Assembly: GCA_949361645.1 (NCBI GenBank)
Contig: OX442416.1
Span: forward strand, 16,930,993 to 16,994,992
Source: Spongilla lacustris
Lineage: Eukaryota; Porifera; Demospongiae; Spongillida; Spongillidae
Direction of reading: 5' to 3'
DNA: 64,000 bases
The notes beneath the pieces were generated by a model. The model searched no databases. It was given only the letters and a program-made list of their open reading frames with translations, and was not told where the DNA came from. Positions within the stretch are counted from its first letter, which is position 1, and each line of letters opens with the position of its first letter. The translations under genes and the position numbers were made by a program. This document shows positions 25,301 through 36,599 of this stretch, in pieces.

Positions 25301-25722
25301 TCAGGAGGATACAAGCGGACGGGCTATAAATAGAATACACGGCTGTGTTTGCAACAACCCCCCCCCCCCTCCCCCCTTTCTAAATAGCCTATATTCACTG
25401 AAGAAAGTCGTCATTGTACCCAACAAAGACTTCGCATATGTTTACAACGTACCTCAAACACTAAGAGACGAGGTAGCGTTACGTTCAGATTCGTTTCTCA
25501 CCATCGTATGCGCGAACATGAATAGATCGCGCCCATCCATACGCAAGGGAAGATAGTTCATCCAGTCAGCATTCCAAAAAACAAAGGTCGTCCATACAAA
25601 AGTCGCTCCGTTCAGCTGCTGCAATAACTACCATAACCACACCTCAATAAACGATTATTTGTTGAAAACAATTCCGCGTTACGTATATACGCGTGCGCAA
25701 ATTAAATTTAGCGTATAATCGG
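22301..25722. mobile_element. 3.4-kb TTAA-flanked element, non-autonomous
   Basis: TTAA at 22297-22300 and 25723-25726 brackets perfect 12-bp terminal inverted repeats (CCGATTATACGC and its complement). TTAA duplications are characteristic of piggyBac and Kolobok superfamilies; the ends lack the usual piggyBac CCC start, so the superfamily is open. There is no transposase. The interior is mostly the inverted GT/CA minisatellite, with C11 near 25351. Two copies of the palindrome GACTCAAATTTGAGTC sit just inside the left end (22318-22333 and 22360-22375). Confidence 0.65.
22800..24700. repeat. Inverted minisatellite, GTGTGAGGGAGTGT against its complement
   Basis: From about 22815 to 23850 the plus strand repeats units like GTGTGTGAGGGAGTGTGTAC with an AAGG spacer. 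From about 23862 to 24690 the same units run as the complement (CACTCCCTCACACAC). Non-minisatellite blocks are also inverted: 23184-23289 pairs with 23874-23983. A block beginning GGGATTGCAATTGGCAGGTG is repeated directly at about 23299 and 24713. The long open frames across this region (His/Thr/Pro-rich or Val/Cys-rich) are repeat artefacts. Less regular GT-rich repeats continue to about 25190. Confidence 0.9.
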
Positions 25723-25726
25723 TTAA

Positions 25727-27540
25727 TGGCGGATATATGCAAATTGCAGCTGGAGCTGTAAATGAAAAATGCAGCTGTCAAAGTTGCATCACCTGCGCAT
25801 GCGTGCGGTATACATGTATATGTTTGTAGTACTGGATATTCAAATTCTAGTGTTGCCAAAACGAAGCGAAGAGTATCTGTACAATACGGATGTAGCGATT
25901 CTAGCAAGCTCAATATGCCTCTAGAACACTTATTTACAAGGCAATGTACTGCTAATTTCGATTGAATGTTCAATAGATTTTCAGAGACCAAAATAATGTT
26001 AGGAGCTAGGCGTTTGGCTTTTCTATAAAGAGAAACCAACCACGTACGTCTACTTTTATCTTTTATTCAAGCTAAATAAACTGTACCATAGATATATGCA
26101 TGTTGTTGTGTTCACCAACCCTTTATTAAATGTATGCTTAGAAGGAAACATTGTTTCCTATACATGTATATCATTCTTTTGGCTGTGAATTAAGACATAC
26201 TAGCTAAGGCAAAAATTGAATACAGTTTAATGGATGCATTGGTTGTATACAATAAAGGAGAACTAGGTAGAACATGCATGTATGTGCGGGATTACCTAGA
26301 ATTGTTATCTTGGAGCTGAAAGCATGCTAATTGAAATTGCCGCACTGAAATCCATGCAGCTATTTTCACCAGATTGCTATTTGTATTCTTGTTAGCAGAA
26401 GTGCAGCACCTGTGTAAGTAATAGGTGCAAATGTACAGGCTTCTGAGTTCTCTTTCGACTGATGAGCTTCATAAATATATTGCCACAGCAAACTGCAAGT
26501 TGATTGTATTATCTATATTCTTATCATAATCATTTACAGTGGTTTGCATTACACCACTAAACTATACATAATATGAGGAACACAATGCAAGAAACTAAAT
26601 ACTAAGCTACATGTACACTGAACTAATATCTACTACACCTGTGGTTCGTCCCAGTAGAGCCCTTGCATTCTGGCGCATCAGGGTAATGCCCAGGCGGCAG
26701 TAGATTGAGGCAAACACCTCAGGCCAGAAACGACTCGTCCTGATGGATTGTAATAAAGAAATGTCAGCTGTCACACTATACACACCATGCAGAGCTATTG
26801 TGCGATGTATCATTCTACTTTAATTCATACAATTGTAAGACTACTAAACGAAATGATTATGTGATGGATGAGCAAGTACAGCTCGAGACTGTACATCATT
26901 TTTGTCAGTAACAATTGCATCACAAACATCTCTAGTGATACTCTGTGCAATCAAGCCATTAAGACCAGCAGCTACAACACCAAGCATCAACGGAAGTAGA
27001 TAAATTGATATACATTGAAGCAGCATGAACGTCTGACTTCACTTTGTGGTTCCATAACTATGCAAGAGAAGCAATTGCAATATATGTGCTGCTCTGCCTC
27101 CAAATGGCTTCGAGTTTATTAATTGACATGTTGTAATGTATTTGATGTGACCTGTCACCTATGTGTAGCAGTGATCATGATATACAAGAATAGAATCAGT
27201 GCCATTTATCATTACAATGCCTTATTTAGAAAACTTTTGCAATGAGTCCTAGACTATGCAGAATTATTAGTAATTTTATCTTTATTTTTAAAAGTAAATA
27301 CCTCAGTACAAATGACATGTGTTATTCGGCTCTGTGTGTGGTAACAATAATAGATCCAAACACTAAGAATTCATGAAAATGCCAAATAAACACATGAAAA
27401 TGTCACTAAAAGCATGTTCCAAGTTGTCGAGTTGTGGATGTTGAGTAAACACAACCACCTTGCCACATCCAAACAGAGGTGTTCAATTACATAGACATAG
27501 TACTATTATGGAGGTGATGCAAACATAAATTCCGCTCCTA
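25727..27540. other. No recognisable gene
   Basis: AT-rich. Two adjacent minus-strand frames (26607-26813 and 26844-27026) have mildly protein-like composition; the second is hydrophobic at its start. No family was recognised and no clear splice structure seen. Confidence 0.35.
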
Positions 27541-27545
27541 GGAAC

Positions 27546-30085
27546 ACGTCTTTCAATGCAAAGTAGACTGCAGGCACTCTGGAGCTGCAATGAATGTAAG
27601 AGTGTCCAGACCATCCTGTCCAAAGTTATGGAGGGCAAAATAAATATAAATTTGAACTTCCACAGAAAAACACCGCTGACCAGACAAAACTACGCCCATA
27701 TAACACGCCCTTCTACCGGGCAGACTGCTGTCATGAGGTGTAGTGAATCTAAGAGTGTCCAGACAATCCTGTCCAAAGTTAAGAAGAGCAACAGGAATAG
27801 AATTTTGAACTTACGGACAAACACACAACTCACGTGACGAAACCACGCCCATATCACACGCCCTTCTACCGGGTAGACTGCTGTCATGAGGTGTAGTGAA
27901 TCTAAGAATGTCCAGACAATCCTGTCCAACGTTACGAAGGGCAACAGGAATAGAATTTTGAACTTATGCACAAACACACGACTCACGTGACGAAACCACG
28001 CCCATATGACACGCCCTTCTACCGGGTAGACTGCTGTCATGAGGTGTAGTGAATCTAAGAGTGTCCAGACAATCCTGTCCAAAGTTACGAAGGGCAACAG
28101 GAATAGAATTTTGAACTTATGCACAAACACACAACTCACGTGACGAAACCACGCCCATATGACACGCCCTTCTACCGGGTAGACTGCTGTCATGAGGTGT
28201 AGTGAATCTAAGAGTGTCCAGACAATCCTGTCCAAAGTTACGAAGGGCAACAGGAATAGAATTTTGAACTTATGCACAAACACACAACTCACGTGACGAA
28301 ACCACGCCCATATGACACGCCCTTCTACCGGGTAGACTGCTGTCATGAGGTGTAGTGAATCTAAGAATGTCCAGACAATCCTGTCCAAAGTTACGAAGGG
28401 CAACAGGAATAGAATTTTGAACTTATGCACAAACACACGACTCACGTGACGAAACCACGCCCATATGACACGCCCTTCTACCGGGTAGACTGCTGTCATG
28501 AGGTGTAGTGAATCTAAGAGTGTCCAGACAATCCTGTCCAAAGTTACGAAGGGCAACAGGAATGGAATTTTGAACTTATGCACAAACACACGACTCACGT
28601 GACGAAACCACGCCCATATGACACGCCCTTCTACCGGGTAGACTGCTGTCATGAGGTGTAGTGAATCTAAGAATGTCCAGACAATCCTGTCCAAAGTTAC
28701 GAAGGGCAACAGGAATAGAATTTTGAACTTATGCACAAACACACGACTCACGTGACGAAACCACGCCCATATGACACGCCCTTTTACTGGGCAGACTGCT
28801 GTCATGAGGTGTAGTGAATCTAAGAGTGTCCAGATAATCCTGTCCAAAGTTACGAAGGGCAACAGGAATAGAATTTTGAACTTATGCACAAACACACGAC
28901 TCACGTAACGAAACCACGCCCATATGACACGCCCTTCTACCGGGTAGACTGCTGTCATGAGGTGTAGTGAATCTAAGAGTGTCCAGACAATCCTGTCCAA
29001 AGTTACGAAGGGCAACAGGAATAGAATTTTGAACTTATGCACAAACACATGACTCACGTGACGAAACCACGCCCATATGACACGCCCTTCTACCGGGTAG
29101 ACTGCTGTCATGAGGTGTAGTGAATCTAAGAATGTCCAGACAATCCTGTCCAAAGTTACGAAGGGCAACAGGAATAGAATTTTGAACTTATGCACAAACA
29201 CACGACTCACGTGACGAAACCACGCCCATATGACACGCCCTTTTACTGGGTAGACTGCTGTCATGAGGTGTAGTGAATCTAAGAGTGTCCAGACAATCCT
29301 GTCCAAAGTTACGAAGGGCAACAGGAATAGAATTTTGAACTTATGCACAAACACACAACTCACGTAACGAAACCACGCCCATATGACACGCCCTTCTACT
29401 GGGCAGACTGCTGTCATGAGGTGTAGTGAATCTAAGAGTGTCCAGACAATCCTGTCCAAAGTTACAAAGGGCAACAGGAATAGAATTTTGAACTTATGCA
29501 CAAACACATGACTCACGTGACGAAACCACGCCCATATGACACGCCCTTCTACCGGGTAGACTGCTGTCATGAGGTGTAGTGAATCTAAGAATGTCCAGAC
29601 AATCCTGTCCAAAGTTACGAAGGGCAACAGGAATAGAATTTTGAACTTATGCACAAACACACGACTCACGTGACAAAACCACGCCCATATGCACGCCCTT
29701 CTACCGGGCAAACTGCTGTCATGAGGTGTAGTGAATCTAAGAGTGTCCAGACAATCCTGTCCAAAGTTACGAAAAGCAACAGGAATAGAATTTTGAACTT
29801 ATGCACAAACACACAACTCACGTGACGAAACCACGCCCATATGACACGCCCTTCTACCGGGCAGACTGCTGTCATGAGGTGTAGTGAATCTAAGAATGTC
29901 CAGACAATCCTGTCCAAAGTTACGAAGGGTAACAGAAATAGAATTTTGAACTAATGCACAAACACACAACTCACGTGACGAAACCACGCCCATATGACAC
30001 GCCCTTCTACCGGATAGACTGCTGTCATGAGGTGTAGTGAATGTAAGAGTGTCCAGACAATCCTGTCCAAAGTTACAAAGACCAT
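27546..30085. repeat. 153-bp satellite array, about 16 units
   Basis: The unit is exactly 153 bp (GGGTAGACTGCTG starts at 27871, 28024 and 28177, and so on). It contains CACGTGACGAAACCACGCCC, GTCCAGACAATCCTGTCC and TTCTACCGGG. The first unit and the last partial unit are the most diverged. Because 153 is divisible by 3, a minus-strand frame stays open for 673 codons (51 codons per unit, with a block like HLMTAVYPVEGRVIWAWF) until a 1-base deletion near 29690. Two variants (AGAGTGTCC and AGAATGTCC) alternate in a three-unit pattern. I see no start context, splice sites or domain, so I do not call a gene. Confidence 0.95.
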
Positions 30086-30940
30086 CATGTCAAGTTACAA
30101 AGAGTGATGAAATACAAATTGATGATACATATGACTGGAAACCTGCCCAAAGTGATAAAGAAGCCCCCATGATTCACTAGCCAGAATGTGTGGCATAACA
30201 TGTGAAGCATTGTAATATAACACTGTAAACAACAAACCTGTAAGACATGCATGCATTTAGGAATGAGAAGCAGGAGATAAAATAATAATAATTTTGCTTA
30301 AGCATGCTTATGCGTAAAAACACATACACCGTGGCGGTGCTAAAGTATCAAGCTGCAGGGACGACCATATTTAATTGTCCCTATAAATATGTTTCCAGAA
30401 GTACATGTTCTGTAGCTGTTGTGTTTACGAGTGCGCTCCAAATATAGCGCACTGTAACTTATTAAGTCGAAAGAGGACATCGAACTATACATGTTCTCAG
30501 GTTCTGACTCTTACTTGCTTATAAGCCGAGTAGAATTTCTTAGTTCACGGAGTCTTCTTCAGCTGAAGTAAACGTTCCGGGTTACAATTAAACGCGTTGA
30601 GTCCAAGCTACAGCGATAAAACGCGATTCATTAAACCACTTCCCGCAATAACGCGATTAAGCGGTTGTAACGTGATTAATCGCGGTACGCTTAAATTATT
30701 TTCCTACGGGCATTGCAGGAAAGCAAAATGAGGTATGTATGTATAATAAAATAGTATCATAAATCACTAAAAGACAAAATGATGTGTATTGCAATTAATC
30801 ACCAAAAATGTTTGGTAACAGCCCTCAGTCAGGTAGACTTTGAAGCATTCCTATTTCAATGCACACATTTCACACCATCAAATAAAAGAGCCACATGAAA
30901 AACTGATAAACATGTAGTAAAGAAAATTAAGGCAACAAGC
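30086..30940. other. Satellite flank and CGCG-rich right terminus
   Basis: It contains the reverse-oriented CCCGTAGGAAAA end (30699-30710). From about 30780 it carries sequence related to the introns of the beta-grasp exon array (CTTTGAAGCAT...TTTCACACCATCAAA), so that array once extended this far left. Confidence 0.5.
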
Positions 30941-32302
30941 TAGGGTGTGTAACCGCTTTTCAGGTTTTGTAGGTTAATCGATTATTCGCGATTACCTATT
31001 CGGTCGACTATGCATTTAGTAGAATAGCAGGTTACCGATTTCAGAATTTACTTTGGTCCAAATAACCGATTCTGTTTTTGTTAGTCGCGATTAGTCGATA
31101 TTCATTTCCTTCATATGCAGAAATCGGTATAGAATATCTATTACCCCTTTTAATATGCTCTTCGCTTTTCCCGCCTGTACAAACTATTAAAGCTTAATTA
31201 ATCGGTAAAAAGAAACATGGTTGATGTAATCAACACTTAGTCCGGGGTGAAGGTACTACTGTACTAGTAAACATCAGCACCACCCTACTGTGCAAGCGTA
31301 GTGGGCACGGCAGTAATGAATTACGTATAGTATAATACTAAAGTGCACTAAGAATTGCAATTACATTCCGTATATAATTATATTTTATCATCATACGTAC
31401 ATAACTATAATACAACTTCATACTAACACATTATAACACATAAGGGTTCAGCTAACTGGCCAGCTGGATCTTGCCAGGATTGCCTTAGCGTTCTCCCTCA
31501 CCAAGGTCAGCGCTAATCAAAACACGCTACTCACGAGATCATTTGCGGCTATACAGATGTCCAAATAATTACGCTCGGTCATGACATTCTGAATATCGTA
31601 CATGTCTTGGCGGCTTAGTATTATGCGTGGAGCGGTCCGGAGTTGTGGTGGTTTCTAGCTGGTTCTGGCTCATTACTTATTCAGTAAATTATTGAGGGTC
31701 TGCATGCTGTTCGAACAATGGATTATAACTGTCAATGGTGGAGGACAGGAATTACACGTGTTTCAGTCATTTTGTACCCGATAGGAAAATTTTAGTTCTT
31801 TCGAGAGCAAGCTGCGGGTGGACATGCTAATATTATTTTATTAGAAAACTAGTCAATTTCGTTTCTGTCTCAGTAAGCTAAAAATCTTAAGAACGTCATT
31901 TTCGGTGAAAAAAATGCTTGAAACACTTATAAATCCTATCTGCTGCCATTGAATCATTCCCATGCACCAGTTGGTGTGGCGTAGCATTGATATGCACCTC
32001 GTTCCTAGTCCATGTAGATAGTATTTTATATAGGGCCGTTGTATTCGTGATTTAAAGTTGGGCTGATAAGCGCATGGCTATACGTGTTTAAACCTGAGAC
32101 GTACCAATAAAAACGATGGGAAAAAACTGGAAAACCTAGGTAATCGTTGGCAAATTAATAGCGCATTACTCGCCAAAATCGTTTTAATGTTTCTAACAAC
32201 CGATTTGCAAGTTGCTATAATAAAACCTGAAAAATTGATTGGATTTTTTTTTTCATAGTCGAAATGATCGATTTTAATTTATAAAAAAGGTTACACACCC
32301 TA
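30941..32302. mobile_element. hAT-like non-autonomous element, 1,362 bp
   Basis: The terminal inverted repeats are TAGGGTGTGTAACC and its complement. The flanking octamers CAACAAGC (30933-30940) and CAAAAAGC (32303-32310) match at 7 of 8 positions, an 8-bp target duplication as in hAT elements. No transposase remains. Interior sequence near the left end (TTTTGTAGGTTAATCG...CGATTACCTATTC) recurs at 42.6 kb. It interrupts intron-like sequence of the beta-grasp exon array. Confidence 0.75.
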
Positions 32303-32815
32303 CAAAAAGCAACAGGAGCAAATCAAAAATTGCTACCAATAATGGAGAAAAATCTAGGACGAGTCCAAACAACTGCACTCAAAATAGAATGCAGAGCAAT
32401 ATCAACCTCAAAAGTATAGCTCTAAGCACTTGTACCGATTCTGTTCTAAGCAACGCTTTGCTGGGTCGTGACTACACATGCCTGTAGACATGACGTTACA
32501 AGTCACAGGTTAAATCATGTCCTATAAGCACATCATTGGAATATGCAACATTCTAGGTTTTGGGTTCTATGGTTAGTTAAGATCATGTTAGGATGAGTTA
32601 ATGCAGATACCTCATTTGAATCGATACCACAATGAGTTAGGAATCTGCTAAAAGGTATCATTGTGTAGATTAAGCTATACTGAGTTAAGTTGCACTTATT
32701 TGGTTTGAAAATAGCCTTGAACCGTAAGTCTTTGAAGCATCCTAACATTTCACACCATCAAAACAAAATAGAGCCATCAGATCACATGCAGACATGTAAA
32801 CTTCTACATAAAAAC

Positions 32816-33015
32816 NNNNNNNNNNNNNNNNNNNNNNNNNNNNNNNNNNNNNNNNNNNNNNNNNNNNNNNNNNNNNNNNNNNNNNNNNNNNNNNNNNNNN
32901 NNNNNNNNNNNNNNNNNNNNNNNNNNNNNNNNNNNNNNNNNNNNNNNNNNNNNNNNNNNNNNNNNNNNNNNNNNNNNNNNNNNNNNNNNNNNNNNNNNNN
33001 NNNNNNNNNNNNNNN
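32816..33015. other. Assembly gap, 200 N
   Basis: Exactly 200 N, so the true size may differ. The left flank resembles the intron of the exon array (AAGTCTTTGAAGCATCCTA near 32726); the right flank is in the middle of a transposase gene, so the gap hides the 5' part of that gene and possibly its left end. Confidence 1.
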
Positions 33016-33016
33016 A

Positions 33017-33655
33017 GTGGAAAATGCTGTAAAAATTTTTGAAGCAAAGTATCCTCATGCACGTGGACTATTTCTTTTTGACAATGCCCCTTCACATAAA
33101 AAAGTAGCTGATGATCAACTTGATGCTGAAAAAATGAATGTAGGTGTTGGTGGCAAGCAACCAATTTTAAGAGACACTGTTTGGAATGGTGAAATTCAAC
33201 ACTTGGTACTAGAGGATGGCAGACCTAAGGGAATGAAAATGGTTTTACAGGAGAGAGGAATTGACACTAGGGGAATGAATGCAGACAAGATGAGGAGTAC
33301 ATTGAAAACATTTGATGATTTTCGAGTACAAAAGTCGATTTTAGAAGAGTATATAGAACAACGTGGGCATCTGTGCTTGTTTTTTCCAAAATACCATTGT
33401 GAACTAAGTCCAATTGAAAGGGTTTGGTGCCATGCAAAGAAGCATACAAGAGCTTATGCAAATGGAAAGATTAATACATTAAGGAAGATTGTCCCTGAAG
33501 GACTGGAAAGCTGTTCCAAAGAACTTATTTATAAATTTTTTAGAAAGTGTAGAGATTATGAGCAAGCTTACAGAAATGGATCAGATGGAAGTGAGGTAGA
33601 TAAAGTAGTTAAAGTATACAAATCACATAGAAGAGTAAGTACTACTAGCAGTTAA
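33017..33655 (+). CDS. DDE-superfamily transposase, 3' part
   Basis: The frame is open from the gap to TAA. It contains LFLFDNAPSHKK (the second catalytic Asp in a Tc1/IS630-like context), GGKQPILRDTVW, FFPKYHCELSPIERVW (the catalytic Glu) and a basic C-terminus. The first catalytic Asp should lie in the gap. The distance from D to E, about 110 residues, is longer than the 34-35 of Tc1/mariner and matches a DDE_3-like family I remember as common in sponges, cnidarians and fungi. The gene is uninterrupted to its stop, so it may be recent or domesticated. No terminal repeats could be identified. Confidence 0.75.
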   Translation: MENAVKIFEAKYPHARGLFLFDNAPSHKKVADDQLDAEKMNVGVGGKQPILRDTVWNGEIQHLVLEDGRPKGMKMVLQERGIDTRGMNADKMRSTLKTFDDFRVQKSILEEYIEQRGHLCLFFPKYHCELSPIERVWCHAKKHTRAYANGKINTLRKIVPEGLESCSKELIYKFFRKCRDYEQAYRNGSDGSEVDKVVKVYKSHRRVSTTSS

Positions 33656-35540
33656 GTTGCAGTTTTTGCTGTGAAAGAGTGCAAGTGCAAGATGACTGAA
33701 GTCTGTACTGCTATTGGTGTATATAGTAGAAATTGTGCTTTTATGTCATCATTATCCGGTGTACGTTAATGGTGTTAAGAAGTACATGTAATATTATGCG
33801 CGCTATACGCGCAGCGCCGCGTTGTGTGACGTGTACAGGAAATACGTGAAACGTCACTTAATGAGCTTGTATTGAAAAAAGGATGTAATTCGTAAGCTTT
33901 TACGCTTTCAAATATTGCTTTACATTATTTGCGCAGATGTGCAGAAAATATTAAAAAATATAGAGATACTACTAGCACTTTATAATCATGTTCCCTAAAT
34001 TTCAGACCTTAAGTCAAACTAATTCGACCGAACCATCGCATATGCTTAAGTACCCCCGAAAAATCACAAAACTGGACCGATCTATCAAACCGGCTCGACT
34101 TAAGACAACGAACAGCTACGAAAGATAGACAGCATACAGCACTATTAGAATCCCAAATTTGAACGCTTAGCTAATTACCTTACGGGAATTATCGATCAAA
34201 ATAGTACTTGAAACCGTTTATGATTTATTAATATGCTGTTGTTGTTTACACTTAATAATTGAACAAAAATATGTTCATCTTACTCAGAAACGATGGCTAA
34301 ATCTGAATATCCCATCCTTTTTGTTTATACTCATATGGTTGAAAAGTTACAAGCAAAAAACCAAATTTTTTGGATTTGGAAGCTTTAAGTGTGGAACACT
34401 GTAGCTCCTCGACTGCGATTCTGACTCTCGCTTCCATCAAAGACCTTAGTTATACGTGTGATGCCACGATTAGGACTTAGCGCAATATTATAATGTAAAA
34501 GTTTGAGCGTCTCATACCGCCATTATGGACACTTGAATTTCAAGTGCATATACTGACGCATTAAGTTGTAGAGGACCCAAGAATCTCTTACACCAAATGA
34601 TTTGAAAACAAAGTGATTTATTTCAGGTCCTTTTCCACGGATTTATTGATGCCATAAATTGTACAGCTATAGGTTCTTTAGGGCTACTACTATAGACATG
34701 GAATTTGAAGTACTATGCCGAAGGTGGCGATGTTCGGATGTTGACAGCAGGATATTGAAAACTGATGCAAATTTTGTAACTGAGATGAAGAAAATGATCT
34801 GATGATTGGTATGTCAGTTGTAATTCTTCTTATCATATAGAACTGATCTGCTATTGCTGTCAATGATGCAGGAACTGTAACACTGAGATCATTTTTAATA
34901 CCTTCACTATCTACCTCTTAAAAACAGTGCATGCTGCGTTATATCGAAGCAACAGCATAACGGTCTCTTTCTACATGTATGGACTTATTAAAACATGTAA
35001 TGACATTAAATGGACATAACTGGATGAGGAGACAGCGCGGAGGCACTAATTAGACTAGTGGCTTTATAGCAAAAGACTTTGTACCGTATATATTTAGCTT
35101 GTATTAGTTTTCGATAATAGAGTTAAGCACTATTATCTGCTTCTAATCTCCATCTCCACTGACTCTGTTGTCATAAATAGATATCGTGCGCACGTCGAAG
35201 AAATTAATGTACATGCAATCGCACGATCTTAGTTGAATAATGTCGCTGCGCTGCATCTCAATCTGATTCTCCACTGGATAAAACTGTTTGAAATTGTCTT
35301 AAGAGCAGTCTCACGTACCGTTTGGGTTAGTCTAGCGGTCTGTCGTAATTACCTAATGACCGCGCGCAAGGGATTGCCACGCACGGTAATATTGACGGCG
35401 TTTTCGAATTGGCGCCCCTGCGCTTTGTGTGATTTTGGCTCGCAGGTGGGGCCTGTAAGTCTGGCCATGCAGTCCATTCCGCAATTGTTTGCTATGACAG
35501 TTTCGTTTTACCACACCCACTTATGAATAATAAATTTCAG
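33656..35540. other. No recognisable gene
   Basis: AT-rich and unique-looking. A short GCGC-rich palindrome occurs near 33797-33816. The short open frame around 35233 has no recognisable domain. Confidence 0.35.
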
Positions 35541-35830
35541 CCCCCCAAATTATTGAACCGTACCTACGCCACTGCATTCCATACATTGAGCAGGACGCGA
35601 TTTGCCAAAATCATTGGCGCTAATAGTACGGGAAAAAGTGGACGTAACTGTACTTTCGTAACGGATGGCATAAAAATTAACGAACAGAACAGTACCTACA
35701 AACCGAATTTGAAGCGATTTGATTACTGCTACCTAAAGTTATATTATGTCGGGTTTGAACCCGGTCGGGTATCGAACGTTGCAATATTGGCTCGGAGAAA
35801 GTGCAAGACTCCAAAATGTTCTCTACCATA
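35541..35830. mobile_element. Transposon debris: hAT-like right end and foldback arm
   Basis: TACCTACGCCACTG ending near 35574 is the complement of CAGTGGCGTAGGTA, a hAT-like terminus; no left partner was found. From about 35576 the sequence matches one arm of the 823-bp foldback at 19.1-20.0 kb (shared GGCATAAAAATTAACGAACA and AAACCGAATTTG). It is a second, truncated member of that family. Confidence 0.55.
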
Positions 35831-36599
35831 GTCTTAGTCGGTGCTATTGTTGTATATGGATGTGTGTGTGGATATGTGTGGTATTGAGCATGCCTTTTAA
35901 CGGACTACTGTTTTTGATTTAGCAATGCACAAGCGACTGAGTGACCTAAGTAATACACAAACCGGTTATCATCCTAATGGAAAAAAATCATTAAGGTAGT
36001 ATGGCTTCTTTTACTTTGACAGTGATGCTTCAAATGACTTGACACTGGCCGCATCATAACAGTTACTATGGTAGCTGATAGCTGTTATGATACATGTACA
36101 TGTAGCTGAAAAATTGTTATGATAATAAATGAATATGACTTTTGGTGTCAACCCATTCATGGTCAGTGATTGTAATCTTATGCATTTTCAATGATTGGGT
36201 TCTGCACAGAACAAACTTGTCTGATGACATGAGCTCTAATGATAATGTACATGACACAAGTTTATTAACAAATGATTGTTATTCAGTAACCTCATCAAAA
36301 AAGGTGACATACAATAAAAACTGTAAAGCAAGTTGCTGATGAAGCACATAACTCAAGATGATTATGTATCACTATAGACCAAATGTGAGTTAAGTCAAAC
36401 TTGTTTCATTTGTGACATAATTTGTGACATATGGTACCAAAAATACACTGTTTGGATTATCAGGCTGTAAATATTTTGCATTAGGGTGAGTTAATGCTTA
36501 GACTAAATGCAGCCACATCATTCATTGAGTTAGAGATCTGTACAATGATAGATTATGCAACACTGGTAAATATCACACTTGTTTCATTTGAATGGAATT

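Noticed and set aside
26607..27026. Two minus-strand frames as gene exons
   Set aside because: No recognisable family, a stop close upstream of the second, and no convincing splice pair.
27690..29711. A 673-codon gene made of 51-residue repeats
   Set aside because: Explained by a stop-free unit of 153 bp; no start context, promoter, splice site or domain. Kept as a finding because codon-level selection is untested.
27546..30085. CRISPR-like array
   Set aside because: The whole 153-bp unit repeats without unique spacers, and the context is eukaryotic.
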